Source of the DNA: Vespula vulgaris
Lineage: Eukaryota > Arthropoda > Insecta > Hymenoptera > Vespidae
DNA: 64,000 bases
Direction: 5' to 3'
Assembly: GCF_905475345.1 (NCBI RefSeq)
Contig: NC_066594.1
Location: 5,579,001 to 5,643,000, forward strand
Of this stretch, positions 13,336 to 26,981 are shown in pieces. Under the pieces are notes generated by a model, which had not been told where the DNA came from, searched no databases, and worked only from the letters and a program-made list of their open reading frames with translations. Within the stretch, counting starts at the first letter, position 1; every line of letters begins with the position of its first letter. Both the position numbers and the translations under genes were made by a program.

Positions 13336-13441
13336 GCTAGAAGACGGTCATTTTCGCACGATGGATTCGAGATAACGAGCGGTACCGCCTTGGGCGATGA
13401 TTTGCCATCCTCATACCCCTTCACTGTCCTGATGTCACCCA
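13336..13441 (+). other. Exon-like segment with strong acceptor, unassigned
   Basis: A good acceptor (TGTCTCCCCAG, ending 13335) is followed by one open frame, ARRRSFSHDGFEITSG then TALGDDLPSSYPFTVLMSP, and a GTGAGA donor-like site at 13442. The other two frames contain stops. The surrounding 350 bases are richer in G+C than the neighbourhood. It could be an untranslated or coding exon of an upstream transcript, or a chance pairing of splice-like motifs. Confidence 0.15.
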
Positions 13442-13706
13442 GTGAGAGTCAGAATTCAAGCGACTTTTCGTGGCGAACGTCTCGTCTTCGTCGTCTTACT
13501 CCTCATCGTCGGGTTCCATCGAGAGTCCTCCATAATTCACAGAAAGCAGCCGGCGTCGGTTTGGCGTTGCTTCTCGTCGTCCGACTATCGATCCTTACCC
13601 CATCCGGTTGGCACACACGCGCAAGAAATTAATTTCGTATGCACCCTCCTACATGGGACAGGATAACAAGTGAATCGTAGGGAAGCATCGTGATTACCAT
13701 TGTGTT

Positions 13707-13789
13707 TCCTTTCTCTCTCTCTCTCCCTCTCTCTCTTTCTCCCATTCTCTCCCTCTCCCTCTCTCTCTGTCTCCTCTCTCTCTCTCTTT
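13707..13789. repeat. CT/CCCT-rich tract
   Basis: Imperfect polypyrimidine of about 80 bases; a second shorter CT-rich run follows to about 13845. Confidence 0.85.
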
Positions 13790-15048
13790 GAGAGGTAGGT
13801 CTTTGTCTCTGTCTCTCCCTTCCGATCTATCTCTTTCTCTCTCCGTTCATATTGAACATAGCCAAAGTTCGAGCACGACTTCTGGCTCTTTCGTCCGCTC
13901 GAATGCTCCTCGCCATCCTTGCGAGAACTCGTCACAAAGCACGAAAGCAATCAAGGTTTTTGCTTTTGGTCATAGACTTTTATCGAGAATGGCGAACCAA
14001 ATCCAGAAAGTATACGACGAGAAAAACGCGATTTCTTCGTGGTTCGATTCCCAAAAGATATGAGCGTTCCCTCATTTTCCTTTTTCGCTTTCTCTTTATG
14101 AGACTGTTCGCCGAGAACTCGACGTTTTTCGATGACTCCAAGAAGGAGAGTTGAGTTTTTCGTAAATCTTATCGAGGGGAGACTATTGTACATAATGATT
14201 CTTAAGAAAAAATTAAAATGATATTATGATTACTTACTTTCTATCTTTTAATAGAGAATAATGAGAAAACCGATAAAAATGACACTAATAAAAAAAAAAT
14301 ATATATATATAAATTGTATATAAAGAATGTCCGGTGTATTAGACCGTAAACGAATCCACTTCGATTCGAGTCGTTAATGCCGGCGTGCTTTGAGAACGGA
14401 AGCGAGTTCTTTGCTGTTGGATTTTAAGCCTGGAGCAACACTACTTCTTTTACTTTTTATTTAACCTCAGTAGATTCGTTCAAAAAGATGTAACGAAGGT
14501 CGCCAGTAGAAAGATACTCCAGAAAGATCAGAGAGCGATCTTGTTTTATAAACTCGCGAGAAAGCTTTCGAATTTTTTCCCGGATATATATCCACTATGA
14601 ACGTGTACTATTTCCTCGTCTTAATATGTTCTTTACAGTTATACCATTTCCTTCTTTTTTTTTTTCTAACGCTTCAAAGCTAAAGCTTTTTCTGAGATAA
14701 GATCATAGTTGTTTTTTTTCTTCTTTTTTGTTTTTTCTTCGTTCTCTATCTCAAAAAAGGTACTGTAGATCGATTTCTTTCGTAGCATATGGTTGCGCTC
14801 GTCCCAAATTCCTGGACGTTTGTCGTGCGAAGAAACAATGCGCGATATGTGGATGGGTTGCTTTGGGAGAACCATAGTCGAGACCTTTAGCAGCGTGCTT
14901 GTAGTTCGCGTACGATGATGGATGAACCAGTAGAATGCAAAATCTTGGCTGTACGCAAAAGCCGGATGATAGGGAGAGGTATTACACAAAATATAGAATG
15001 CGAACGAGCAAAAATGACGGCTATATGAATTATTACAAAAGACGTCGA

Positions 15049-15052
15049 GGTC

Positions 15053-15083
<31 letters not shown>

Positions 15084-15092
15084 CTATCTCCG
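15049..15092. repeat. CT-rich tract
   Basis: CT and CTTT units. Confidence 0.85.
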
Positions 15093-17386
15093 TCTCGTAC
15101 CATTTCAAACTCGTAAAGTTCATACAACTAAACATACAACGTGGTACGTTGTAGTGCATTTTCAAGAACGGTTATGACCCCCATCCGGCTGACTCGTACA
15201 TTTCTCTACTCGCACGGGACGGACCTTTGATTGCGAGTTGAAAGAGCATCGTTTTGAATGCGTCCGCTTGGCGCCATTGTTTATTATTGCTGATGGCAAA
15301 CAGTTGGAAACTTTCCAAGTGGGTTGTTTATCGGCATAGAAAATATTAAGATACACTTTTTAAACCAACCAGTAAAATCATATTGTTTAGCTTCGCATAA
15401 AGTCACAATCTTACACGCGTTTACGTAGTAATTAAACTGTTCGAAAAATTCAATTGGATTAAAATGATTCTTCGCGCTCTACCCTTTTCTTTTTGATAAA
15501 AAGAACGAGACTTTTTAATAAACGTCGTGACGATCCTACCCTGACGTAAATGAAAGTCCATTAATATCGTAGATCGGACCAACGGAGGGAAGAAAAAGAA
15601 ATAAGAAGAAAAAAGGAGGGGAAAAAGGGTCAGAGCTATTTCACACAGGGAGAAAGATGCGTTTTTCCGGATAATTGATTATTCCGCGTTATCGACGGCC
15701 ATAGGAACTTGTAACGTCCCAATTCGCATTGCGTTGCATCGTTTGTGAATCAAGTAGCTTAGAAAGTATTTAGAGAGAAAAAGAGAAAGAGAGTATGTTA
15801 CATAATAATAAAGTTAGATTCTTTGATTTAATTAACAAATAAATCTATTGTATTATATACACCGTATTAATTTTTTTATTAGCAATTCGTATACGCACGC
15901 TCTCATACGTACACTCTTATACATACACAAGAAGGATTTGCTTACTAAAAATAAAGAAACATAAATTTATATAAAATGTTTGCAATAAAAAAAAGAAAAT
16001 GTGGCTTTTTTCTTTTCGAAAAAAGCATAATCCTTTCCCTTGCATAGGTCCGATTTGTATCAGCTCTAAAAGTTTGTTCATATAATCTTTTTTTCTTTTT
16101 TTTTTATTTCTATGACCACTCTGGAGTGTGATCGGTGGTCCCGTAGTTCGAAAGATTTATTTTGTTTAGAATAAAAATCTATCGTCCCAGGGCGAACATG
16201 AAAAAAAAAGAAACTAAATTCTTTGATTCCCTAGACAAAAGAATTATTAGCCGTAGGTAGCAATTGAACATTCACGTAGACCGTTCAAAATTTTCATTAA
16301 TTAGTCGATTAGCCGATACATCGATGGGAACTCGGGCGGCGTACGCAACACCAGGGTTCAATTAACTTTTTTTTCCACTCTACTATTCCGATCCGCTTAG
16401 TTCCATATACCTATACGTGGGTGGAGTATTACCTGTATACGGAGATTTACACGCATGCGCGGCATCATTGCACAACACACATACATACATACAGATATAA
16501 ATGCGTTAGAGGTTCACGAGTGTCCGTAAAATCCTTCTCGATCTCTCGTTCGCGCGTTATACGCACACGAGCTTGATAGGATCCTGGCTCCGTGCCGTTT
16601 CGAGGCTCAAATACCTTCCCTGTTTTACTCCTCTCATCCACCGATTCACCGTCCTGCGCTCGATTAAAGTATTAAATATTTAATGATCGTACCAACATAC
16701 CTGATAAATAAGGAAGTCGTTTATCAAGCGAAAACTCTACATCGTTGTCCCGATCTCACTCATTCGCTATCACCTATTCATCGCCTTTTTTTATTTACAA
16801 GTAGGTATGTGCACAAACACGTACCGTGTGTAAATATTATACATGCATACATTATGCGAACCTATATGTTCAGCAAAAAGTAAATGCTGATAAATAGCTT
16901 ACTTAGCAATCCCTCTTCGATGTTTTAAAGTTGGAAAATATACGGACGCAATGCAGTCGGACGTTAGAAGAGAGAAACGGAAAGGGAAAAGAATTTTAAC
17001 GGGTCCTTTTGGAGCAAATCGTTCACCAGAGCACTCATTAACACGTCGAAGTAACTCGTTTAAACTCATCACGTTCGTCCTCTTGTGCACTTTTCGAAAA
17101 GTGGAGTCTTAATGCGATAGTTAAAGTGAATTTTTATCACCGATCCTTTTAAGCATCGTTTCGTTTTCTCTGAAATTAGCTGTTGATGAAAATTAGTTGG
17201 AGTTAATACAAGGGACACATGCATATGCTATTAAACTAATTGCAAAGGCTGTGTAATTACACTTAACGATATCGCATTCAACGATCGTAGTATGCATACG
17301 TGTACGACGTAGAGGTACACATATCATAATTTTCCATCAATGTTTCCCGCCGTCATCGTTCATACGAGCAACATAACCGTTCGAGG

Positions 17387-17417
17387 CGTACGTACGTACA
17401 TACGTACGTACGTACGT
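17387..17417. repeat. Palindromic (CGTA)n
   Basis: Seven CGTA units with one CATA interruption; the unit is self-complementary, so the whole tract is its own inverted repeat. Confidence 0.85.
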
Positions 17418-17570
17418 GGCATAAATCGTGGGAACTAGCACGGTGAAGGAATCGTGAGACGTGGCAATCGATATGACGGGCGAAAGGGTAAGTGGCAAGT
17501 CGTAATGACAAATTAATCCGAGGACGATTAATTAAAACGTATTAGAAGGCTCTCAGTCTTCTCCCTCGCA

Positions 17571-17597
17571 CATCACTCTCTCCTATTCTCTCTCTTG

Positions 17598-17629
<32 letters not shown>

Positions 17630-17645
17630 TCCTCTCATTCTCTTT
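17571..17645. repeat. (CT)n microsatellite
   Basis: CT-rich tract of about 70 bases with about 30 pure. Confidence 0.9.
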
Positions 17646-17766
17646 TTGACCATCCTAGCTACGTCACGTGACGGGCATACGAACGAAGTGAACTCGATTC
17701 ATCATGTTTTATGTCGCTGCCACATCGATGATAATAAATCCTTGTCAAGGTGAGTTCGGCCGCCGA

Positions 17767-17793
17767 TGCTACTACTGCTGCTGCTGCTACTAC

Positions 17794-17825
<32 letters not shown>
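17767..17825. repeat. (CTG)n/(CTA)n trinucleotide repeat
   Basis: Blocks of CTG alternate with pairs of CTA. It yields poly-Cys/Tyr or poly-Ala/Val in translation, neither of which is a credible protein here. Confidence 0.9.
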
Positions 17826-17826
<1 letters not shown>

Positions 17827-18725
17827 GTACGAGGTTGTAGGAAAAGGAAGATAGAGAAAGCGAATGTGCGCGCGCGTGAAAGAGAGAAAGAGAAAGAGGA
17901 AAAAAGAGAAAGCATCAAGAGAGGTAATTCGCGATACCACGTTCCAGCATTTCGCCTGTGCCATTTTCTATAGAGGTCCCAATCCACACACGGCCAAGCG
18001 TGTTTCTCTCTCACCTACCATTTTCCACCACCTGACCGCCGAGGAAGGTATACTAAATAATGATCTACGATGCTCCCATGAGATGTGAACCCTCACAACT
18101 ATACTCACGCATACCAACACTTTTTCAAGTTCGGTGAAGATACATAGAAAACGACATTTTCATACGCACGCTAGTTCTACTATTACTACATATGCTAGTG
18201 TGTAATTCAAACTCATCATCTTTCCTCTTGCTCTATTTATTCATATTTCTTTCATTCCTTCTTCTGTCTCTTTTTCACTTTTATTTCTTTTTTATTTATC
18301 TTTTTTTTTGCTTTCTCTTTTTTGTCTTTCTTCGTGCAACTTTCATTCAAGAGCTTTTTTATATCATAAAACAAGATATTCCACTTACACCCTTTGTCTA
18401 TCTCACACGTACGGTTCGTGATTCGGATTAGAGAAATAAATTATATTTAAAATAATGAAAGTTATAATAATTTTAGGAATCAAAAGATAACAAAGACTAT
18501 ACCGAACATTCATTGAATATTAATTTATTCCTTTCTCGTGGGTAAAGGAGATACAAGAAAAATCGATGGACTAGAAAGTCCAGGGAGTAGTGTCTCGTTT
18601 TAGGGATAGCAAAAAGATCGAAGCACGTAATTCTTGAATCTCTAGGGATTTCAGATCCGCATATATGCTATCGTATATGCAATCGAAATGTCGTCGGTCG
18701 CATTCCCACGTACAACGTTCCGGTA

Positions 18726-18727
<2 letters not shown>

Positions 18728-18806
<79 letters not shown>
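18728..18806. repeat. Compound (CT)n-(TA)n repeat
   Basis: About 19 CT units run straight into about 20 TA units. Confidence 0.95.
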
Positions 18807-18809
<3 letters not shown>

Positions 18810-20730
18810 CGAGAAGAAATACATTATTTCTAGTATAATATATTCCAAGCAGGCCATATATACCGTTCGTACTGCTCGAGTAAGGGAGAACCCGCATCAA
18901 AATCGCATTAGATAGCCTCTCGCCCTCTTTTTTCTCATGACCCTTTTTCCTTTTGTTTGTTTTTCTTTTTTTTCTGTTTTCTTTTTTCTCTTTTTTCTTT
19001 CTTTTTTTTCTTTTCTTTTTTCTTTAAACGACCGATCCCTGATCCATACGTAAGCATTTTCGTAATGTTTAAAGTAGAATTCTCCCTGGTTCGATCTTTC
19101 GAAAATGGCGACACAATCTATCGTTGATCAATTTTTCAAAAAAAAAAAAAAAAGAAAAAAAAATCTTTGACGACTAACGATTTATATTTCATTGTTATTT
19201 CTCACTCAATAAAACTCGTACAAATCAATGACAACGAAGTTTCAAGCTTGCACGATTATCATTGATGCAATCAATGCAACGAATACTAATTATCGTATAT
19301 TAAATTGATAAAAATGATCACATTCGCAGGAAATTTATTTGTCGAATCCTATCGACGATTGCAATTTACTTTATACATTTATCGAAATAGTATTATAGTT
19401 TCTCATGGTATGATCGGTTGTTACTATGTGGTGGTTTTATAATTACGAATCATTAATAAGTTCTCATTATCGAATTAATAAATATTATTATTACGTATAT
19501 TATATATTCACGTATAATTATAGAATCGTCGTTGAAAATCGATATGTGTGTTTAAAAGAGCGCGTGATAACGCAAAAGAAAAAGAGAAAAATTAAATGAA
19601 AATTAATTTCTTCTCGGTTGATCGGTTATTATTAGTTTCTTTTATTTTTCACTTTATCATCACCCACTGAACGTTCTATCTGACTATGGGTGAATATTCC
19701 GACACGTACGATCGCGTGTCCTCCAACGTATGTAGAACGATTCTATCACTACTGTTAGAATATTTATGCACAATTCGTGTTGCGACAGTACGCGTTGCTT
19801 CCGCCTGCTTCCGAAACTATGCAAAATATCGTGATGTTCGTGTTCGAACGTTTTATCGTTCGTTTGCTATCGAAGGCATACGTCTGCGATAAGTACCGCG
19901 ATCGAATGTTCGAATGCGATACATACAATTTTGGCATTATAAACGAGTGCAACGATTCGATGCATTTCACTGCATCGACTCAAAAGCTTTTCCCGACCAC
20001 GTGACTCGAAACCCAACGAAATCGATAATAATTTTCATTTTTCGAAACTTGAAAATACAGTCTAAACCTTTTCATCTGTTATCAAGAAAAAAAAGAAAAA
20101 GAAAAAAAACGAGAAATTCAATAATTGACATTGCGAATGTTCGTTTTGAAAAATTTCATTTACACGATATCACGAAGAGATAGCTTGAATTAACTTTGAT
20201 TTCATTCATAGACGTTCCTTGTACATATTACAATTTAAAAACAGATTTTATTTTCTTTATCTTTTTTTTATCAATCGATAAAGATTTAAGATCGTGCACG
20301 ATTTTTATCGATGATCAAAAATGACGAAAAATTCTTTCTGGATTTATCAGACGATTGGAATTGTTTCGTCTTACTCTCTTCGATGAAAATACTTTTCGTT
20401 TCTATTTTTTTCTCTCTCCTTCTCTCTCATTGTCTATTTTTCCTATATAATCTTTGTTGAAGTACGATATAACAATCTTCCTTTTCTACTCCGATACGAT
20501 TTTATAGAGAGATATCGTGTGAAGAAGAAAAATCTTTTGGGGAGGTTTCGTGATCGTAGGCATGATACTACGTTATCGATAAACAATCGGTTCGAGGCCG
20601 TCGTTTTAGCGGGATGCACGAGGAGATAAGCGCTCTTTCCGGAATCGTCGCACGTACAGCACTCCTCGTATCGCTTAACGATCCGTACACGCACACGTAG
20701 TACGCTCTACTCTGTTCAGAGAATCTTCTA

Positions 20731-20734
20731 TCTT

Positions 20735-20765
<31 letters not shown>

Positions 20766-20791
20766 CTCTCTCTGTCTGTCTCTCTTTCACC
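20731..20791. repeat. (CT)n microsatellite
   Basis: CT tract with CTTT and CTGT interruptions. Confidence 0.9.
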
Positions 20792-22628
20792 TTTCTCTCA
20801 CCGACGATCTAAACGTACTCTCGTGTACTTACTATCAGTAAGAACAGCACGGAATTCATATTTGTTACGATCGAACGTTACCGTGAAACGTAACTTCGCA
20901 CGATGCTTATCCTTAAATTAAAAACCTAGAGAAGAATACCGATATCGGTGCTCTGTATCGTTTTACCTTCCTTCTCACTCTCGTTATCTTCCAGAATCCA
21001 GAACACTATGATGTGATTTAATTAAATTGCACGACTAATATAATAATGATTTTACGACGTAACATTATATTAACATTCTGTTTGCAATTTTCTTTTTTAA
21101 TCTGTCGCTCGTTCGTTCCAACGAGTAGAATTTTAAAGAAAAATTTTAGAATCTAGTTTATTTCCTTTTTTTTTTCTCTACGTTCCTTGCATCACGTTTT
21201 CAGTGATGCGTTATTTTGCATGTACATTTTTTGATTTTTCCTTTCTATTTGGTGACATTATCTGTAAAGAAGGAGACGTAATAGATTCCGGGATTTCTCG
21301 TAGGCGAGGTGTGTGACGTAACGGGAGGCGCGTAATTTAGGCGATTCTCGACGTTGGTCAGCGAAATGGTCAACTCGAAACTCTGCATGAATTCGAAATC
21401 ATTTGGTGGATCGTGCTTAGTTCAGGAATGAGAAGCAATCCTGAGTAAAATGGATACGATAGACTGCATTAGCAAGATATTAACATACGTTAGTCGTACA
21501 ACGAGGAGTAGTTACCTTTTGAATTAAATAGCTTATCATAGTCCTTGAAAATTTCGTTTCTTTCTCTTTTTTTTTTGTTCGTACTTCTTGTTATCTTAAC
21601 GATTAATTTCAGTGATCTTCTCTTACTCAAAAATAAACTAAAAAAATATAATAAAAATCATTAATAAGACAAAATTGTAACTATGAAAAGATATTGTTCT
21701 CTCCCGACGCCATTGCGATATTAACCATTAAGTATCATTCAAAACTAACATTTCTGTACTTTCGGTTAATATTATGTATTTCGATGTATACGTATTACAA
21801 AGTAAATGCTTCTATAGCTATATCTATTTCATTTTCTCTAACTTTCGCATGCGTACTTTCTATCAGTACTAACCACAATAGGAAATACGAATAGGATTTC
21901 GTTCGAAAACGTTGGTAAGCATGTTTTGAACTCTGAAGGAGTATTATGCCACGGACACGTAGACACAATGGGTCGGTGGTATAACGTCGTTTAAATTTCC
22001 CGTTTTCAGGAGAAACTTTACGGTAAAGTCCGTAGTTCTTGTCAGCTCATACACAAACTTCGTTAGGTGAATGTTCGAACGGTAGAATGTGCTCGACGTC
22101 ATGGCGAGTAAGGGACACGTCATCAACCTGTAGACGTCGACACTTTCCTTTACATAGCGTTATTACAAATATAACACACGTGCTTAACGTAATTAGAGTA
22201 ACCCTTTATCGTAGAACTAAGGTGTGGATGAACGTAAGGGTTTCTTAATAGTTTGTAGAAACTACAATGGCTACTAGTCGTTCTATCCTGACTATTATTA
22301 CCCGTCGAGATGTTTAAGGAGATGATAAAAGAGAGACCAAGAAAGAATACAAAAATAAAAAAGTAGAAACGAGGCAGGATAATTAACGTCCTCGAGGGGG
22401 TTGAATAATTATTAACAACCCGAAACAAATCTCTGTTGAGCGATAATTACCAACGGATATAAACAGTTAAGAGAAATTATAACAATAATTCCTTGAGAAA
22501 CTTAGTAATTGGTCGCAACGGATTCCAAGTGTACGAAGCTTTCTAAGATAAACGTCTATTGAAACTTTTGAGTGTCATTGTTAACTAAGCCCAAGATCAA
22601 CGCTTAGCTTTTGAACAAACGAAAAGAG

Positions 22629-22631
<3 letters not shown>

Positions 22632-22664
<33 letters not shown>

Positions 22665-22666
22665 GG
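22632..22666. repeat. (GA)n microsatellite
   Basis: About 30 bases of pure GA; a CT-rich tract at 22758-22792 lies in the opposite orientation. Confidence 0.9.
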
Positions 22667-22865
22667 AAGTAAAGGTAATTCTTAAGCGGATCGAAGATAT
22701 TCTCGATATACCAAAAAATTTCTATTTTTTTATCAATCGAATCCAATCAACCGACTTCTCTTTCTCTTATTCTCTCTCTTTCTTTCTCTCTTACGAATAT
22801 AGACCATTTAAATGGTATGCATTATTCGCTCGTGTAAACCTTTTATTTATTGTTTTCTTCCACAG

Positions 22866-22899
22866 CTCCAAAGGAAGGATTAAAGCAACTTAGAAAGTA
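22866..22899 (+). other. Possible 34-base microexon
   Basis: A textbook acceptor (pyrimidine run, TTCTTCCACAG, ending 22865) and a full-consensus GTAAGT donor (22900) enclose 34 bases. One frame is open (PKEGLKQLRK), entering in phase 1 and leaving in phase 2; the other two have stops. It could be a small untranslated exon of the downstream gene. Confidence 0.2.
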
Positions 22900-23058
22900 G
22901 TAAGTTCGGTTTTGGAAGTCAGTGACTTTGGTTCTTCGTAAATTAGTTTGTTCGCGTTCGAGTATCCTCCCGGGGCAAGTTGATAGATCTTCGGGCTATC
23001 CTCTCGCAAGTAGATAGTTCTTAGAGCGATACTCTCACGTAACTCGATGCGTCACGAC

Positions 23059-23132
23059 TTTCTCTCTCTCTCTCTCTCTCTCTCTTTCCTCTCCATCTTT
23101 CTCTCTCCATCTCTCTTCGTCTTCTTCTCTCG
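23059..23132. repeat. (CT)n microsatellite
   Basis: CT tract that degenerates into CTCCAT and CTTCTT units. Confidence 0.85.
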
Positions 23133-23389
23133 TTGGTACCTATTCTCGATGGATCAACAAAAGTTAACGGGCGCAATTACCGCGGCTTTCTAAGTTTCAA
23201 ACCGCTCCTTCCGTATTGATTGAATTGCTGTTAGGTAGACCAAGTTCCAAACCGATTTCGATAGCTCGAAACATCAGGGATACTTACTCTATCTATTTCT
23301 CAGAGAATGCAATTTCTACTTACGCTTATATCATCGATATTCGAGTCCATCGTCGCCTCGAGTTACCAAACGTAACTCGAAAACTCATT

Positions 23390-23390
<1 letters not shown>

Positions 23391-23423
<33 letters not shown>

Positions 23424-23434
23424 ACTCATGCGGA
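23391..23434. repeat. (CT)n microsatellite
   Basis: CT tract with one TTT interruption. Confidence 0.85.
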
Positions 23435-24162
23435 ATGGAATTTGATTAGATCGTTTCTAAGAACGTTCAAGTTTCTTATCATTGAGAAGAAAAAAGAAAA
23501 AAAGAAGAGAAAAAGCGAATAGTAGTTTCGTATTTCGTTCTTTCACCTTTAAACGATCGCATAGTGTTGCATACAAGTTCCGTTTCCAACTCTTACACAG
23601 CGGTTACTAAATGGCGTCCAATTAGAGAAAAAACTTTGAGTCGAGAGAGAGAGAGAGCTTTCGAATAAGAGATGACCTTTATTCGAGTGCTTTAGCCCGC
23701 GATACGATCCCGTTACGCCAATGTCCCGCTTAAGGATTACGTGTTTTCAAGATATCGCATCGTTTGACCCTTTATACATTTACTCTCTAAATCCCCATTC
23801 GACATTTTGTACCATGCATGTAATAGGTATCATTGCTCCGTTGAGAAATTATGAATGAATATCAATTTCATTTAGATTTATCCATATGAAAAGTAAAAAG
23901 CTTATTCTAATTAACACATTCATCGACAAGTGTATTTTGACGATATCCTGTATGAAAAGAGATAACAGAATACCGAATTGCATTACAGTATTGAATTGCA
24001 CAAAAACGTGACGTAAATAAAAGAAAACTTGTGTGACGTAAAATCCCTGTGAGTGACAGTGTACCGGAGACCGTGATGGCAGTGAATGGGTTAAAATAAT
24101 CATGAAAAAATATTGAAGAGTCGTTTGTAAAATTGTCATGTCTCTTTGTATCTAAACAAAGA

Positions 24163-24163
24163 A

Positions 24164-24190
<27 letters not shown>
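24163..24190. repeat. (TA)n microsatellite
   Basis: Fourteen TA units. Confidence 0.85.
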
Positions 24191-24194
<4 letters not shown>

Positions 24195-24892
24195 GATAAA
24201 GGATGTCGTTTGAAAGTGATAATAACACGAAAGACGATAATATGTTATACGATACTTCTTCGTGGATGAGAAAACATAAAGATGATCCCTTCGAAACGAG
24301 AAACAAGACTATTGATAGATTTGAGTCAAGGAAACGAGAAAAGAAAAATATGAATGTAACGTATGCGTGAGAACTATTGCGTTCATTGAAACATCGACTG
24401 ATACAACAACGCTTGGAGCCGAGATCATACGTATGTAAAGCCATGGGCAACCGTAAAAAAGGTTTACGAGCAGTAAAAATCCGACAGCCGTGCGCACTTC
24501 CTAGCCGTCTGTGTTCACATGGTAGAGTGGATAAAATATAGATACTCGAGCTTGCGCGTTGCCTTCTATTTCTTTTTCTCTTTTTATTTTTACCCTTTTC
24601 GATTTCTCTTTTCGCTTCACTATTTCTCTCCATTTATTCGATACATGTGGTGGAACAAAAGGCTGCGTAATGATCCGTCGGAAGTGTTTCATTTTATTGC
24701 AAACGAAAAGAAATAAAAAGGGGACGCGAAATTCTTGTACGATAAATTCGCGGGTAATAAATATTTACGCATATTTTTTTTTTTTACCATTGAACAAATT
24801 TTTTTCAACGTTGCTCGGAAAAACCATACATACATAACTTGTTTTTGTTTTCGTTATAATTCTTGTGCTTTCGTTATTTTTTCTGTCACTTT

Positions 24893-24963
24893 CACCCCTC
24901 CTCTCCCTCTCCCTCTCTCTCTGTCTCTATGTCTGTCTGTCTATCTTTCTTTCTTTCTTTTTC
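24893..24963. repeat. Mixed CT/CCCT/CTGT/CTTT array
   Basis: Polypyrimidine-rich array that changes unit from CCCTCT to CTGT to CTTT along its length. Confidence 0.85.
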
Positions 24964-25078
24964 TAGAATAAATCATTACTCACGAAGATCGATCATTTTT
25001 TTCATGTCACTTTTTTCGATGAGAACAGTCTGAAAAGTTATCGATCTCGATAAAAGTCCTTCCTATTTCTTCTTACAG

Positions 25079-25140
25079 GCGTTCTCGTAAAGAAACTTGT
25101 ATCTTAATCCCCAGGATAGAAGTTGGCCTGCATACGCGTA
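25079..25140 (+). other. Weak exon-like segment
   Basis: A strong acceptor (CTATTTCTTCTTACAG, ending 25078) precedes a frame reading RSRKETCILIPRIEVGLHTR, with an AG|GTGTAT donor-like site at 25140/25141. The donor is mediocre. No partner exon was identified. Confidence 0.1.
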
Positions 25141-26127
25141 GGTGTATAGAAGGATTCAATTAATCATAGATACAAGTTTGAAGCGGTTCACGAACAAGAT
25201 GATTGGTCCGTGAGAAGCCTCGAGGGATATTGCGAAGAGTACGAAAGGGGTGGCAGTAGGTATGAAACCAGTATACCGGAGGATATTCGTTCGAAATTGT
25301 CACGATGATAAATTGCGCTTGTATCATATGTACAAGAACGTGCACGCGTGTGTGTTTCAAAGCTCCACCAAAAAAATATTCATCTTGCTCGTAGTAAAAT
25401 CGAGATTATCCTACACGGTTCCGACATTCGTAGAAATGAAATTATTAATTTTCGTTAGTTTCTTTTTCGTCTGTTTTCCTCTTTCCCATTTAAAAATAAA
25501 AATTCGTAAAGTTTCATTGCGTGTATGTATACGTTAGTTTATTGATACATAACATCGACGTTGGGAGTTCTTTCTAGTTCAGGGAATATACAGTGGAAAA
25601 GGTTATAAATAATACCTTCAAGCTTTTGAAATCGTATAGCATCGACAGTAGTTGAGTTACGATTTTACGGGTTTTGCAGAAGAATACAGGAAAAATCGTA
25701 GGATTATCTCGAAGAAAAATTCTCTGACGCCGCCATAATATATCGTATATTCTTTAGCAAACATTTTTACTAAGTTCTTTCGTTTTTTTTTCACGAGTTA
25801 ATCCCACGCTCACCAACCGCATACTTATTGTTATAATTTTCTTCTCTTTTTCGTTCCTTCCTACATTTTTTTCTCGTAACAACGATCCCCTCATACGAAA
25901 GTTCGTACTTAATTCTTTTTATTATTTTTTCAATTGCGTACGAAGGAATCGTGTAAAATAACGATTATCGTTGCAAGTAGCGAGATCTTTTAACGGATGA
26001 CGACGCATCGAGAAAATGAGAAGAGTCGACGAATGAGACTTTTGTAATTTCCCTCGTGTGCCATTCGTCAGGCACTTAACCACACGATCCTAAAAGTACT
26101 TCGTGAAACTACGAGGACTTCTAGCCC

Positions 26128-26168
<41 letters not shown>
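26128..26168. repeat. (CT)n microsatellite
   Basis: About 30 bases of pure CT. Confidence 0.9.
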
Positions 26169-26871
26169 ATAGGTGACGCAAACGCGCCACTACTTGCTTC
26201 ACATGAATGAAAACAGCAACGCGTACCTCGTATTTCGAAATATTTATCCATATACATATACGTATATAATTATATACACAAGTTTGAATGCATTCATATT
26301 CTTCAAAATATCGACGTTTTCGGCAATCAGTCAATTAGATAAATCACTTTTTAATTGATAACTAAACAGATTTTTACATTTGTACGTGAAACCTCCCAAA
26401 GGATTATTCGATCATTTCTTGATGAATCTGTTAAATTTTAATCGGATCACACCGTGTTTTCAGAAATGGAAATGTCTTTCACGGTAGCCTGCTATCAAAA
26501 GTTCCACTTTCGTAAACATAGAGTTGAGTTTGCAGTAGTCGACGGAGTGAAAAACAAATATTGTCTGATGCTTAGAACAGGTAGGAAGACATGGAAGAGG
26601 TAGAGATGCAAGAGCAGAACATACCAGAGTAGGAACATTTCGGTGAAACTGCACCGAGCCGCGGAACGAACGTGTCATTATCCTTCGTCGCCAAGGTCCA
26701 TTAGAAACTAAATGTGCTACGTTCCGGCTGGTAAACATCCATGCTGCTACGAGAAACCTGACTGATTGCGTGGATACGGTAATTGTACGCCCAGTTACAG
26801 AATCAGCTATACGGGTAGGGAAGTAATCAAACGTGTAAAAGATAGTGTGAACGAAAAAGACAAGAGAAGAT

Positions 26872-26981
26872 ATAAAGAGAGAAAAATGTGGTAGAAAAGT
26901 AGAAAATGATAAAATTGAGAGAGAAAGAGAGGGATAAAGAGAGAAATGTGATAGAAAAGCAGAAAATGATAAGATTGAGAG

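Larger units (their letters stand above)
13442..22865. other. Upstream DNA, repeats and no supported gene
   Basis: Holds several CT-rich tracts, a CTG/CTA trinucleotide run (17767-17825), a compound (CT)(TA) repeat (18728-18806), long T-rich pyrimidine stretches at 18192-18345 and 18920-19025, and a palindromic CGTA run at 17387-17417. Long frames here are repeat-derived or lack any domain. Confidence 0.6.

Noticed and set aside
13980..14060. tRNA-like GGTTCGATTCC box near 14042
   Set aside because: No matching A-box, anticodon stem or acceptor stem could be folded around it.
17659..17964. Poly-Ala/Val frame on the minus strand
   Set aside because: Produced by the CTG/CTA trinucleotide repeat; no flanking domain.
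20995..21021. Strong acceptor (TTATCTTCCAG) followed by nine codons to a stop (NPEHYDVI)
   Set aside because: A terminal exon of nine codons is possible but such short open stretches are expected after many chance acceptors, and no poly-A signal follows closely.
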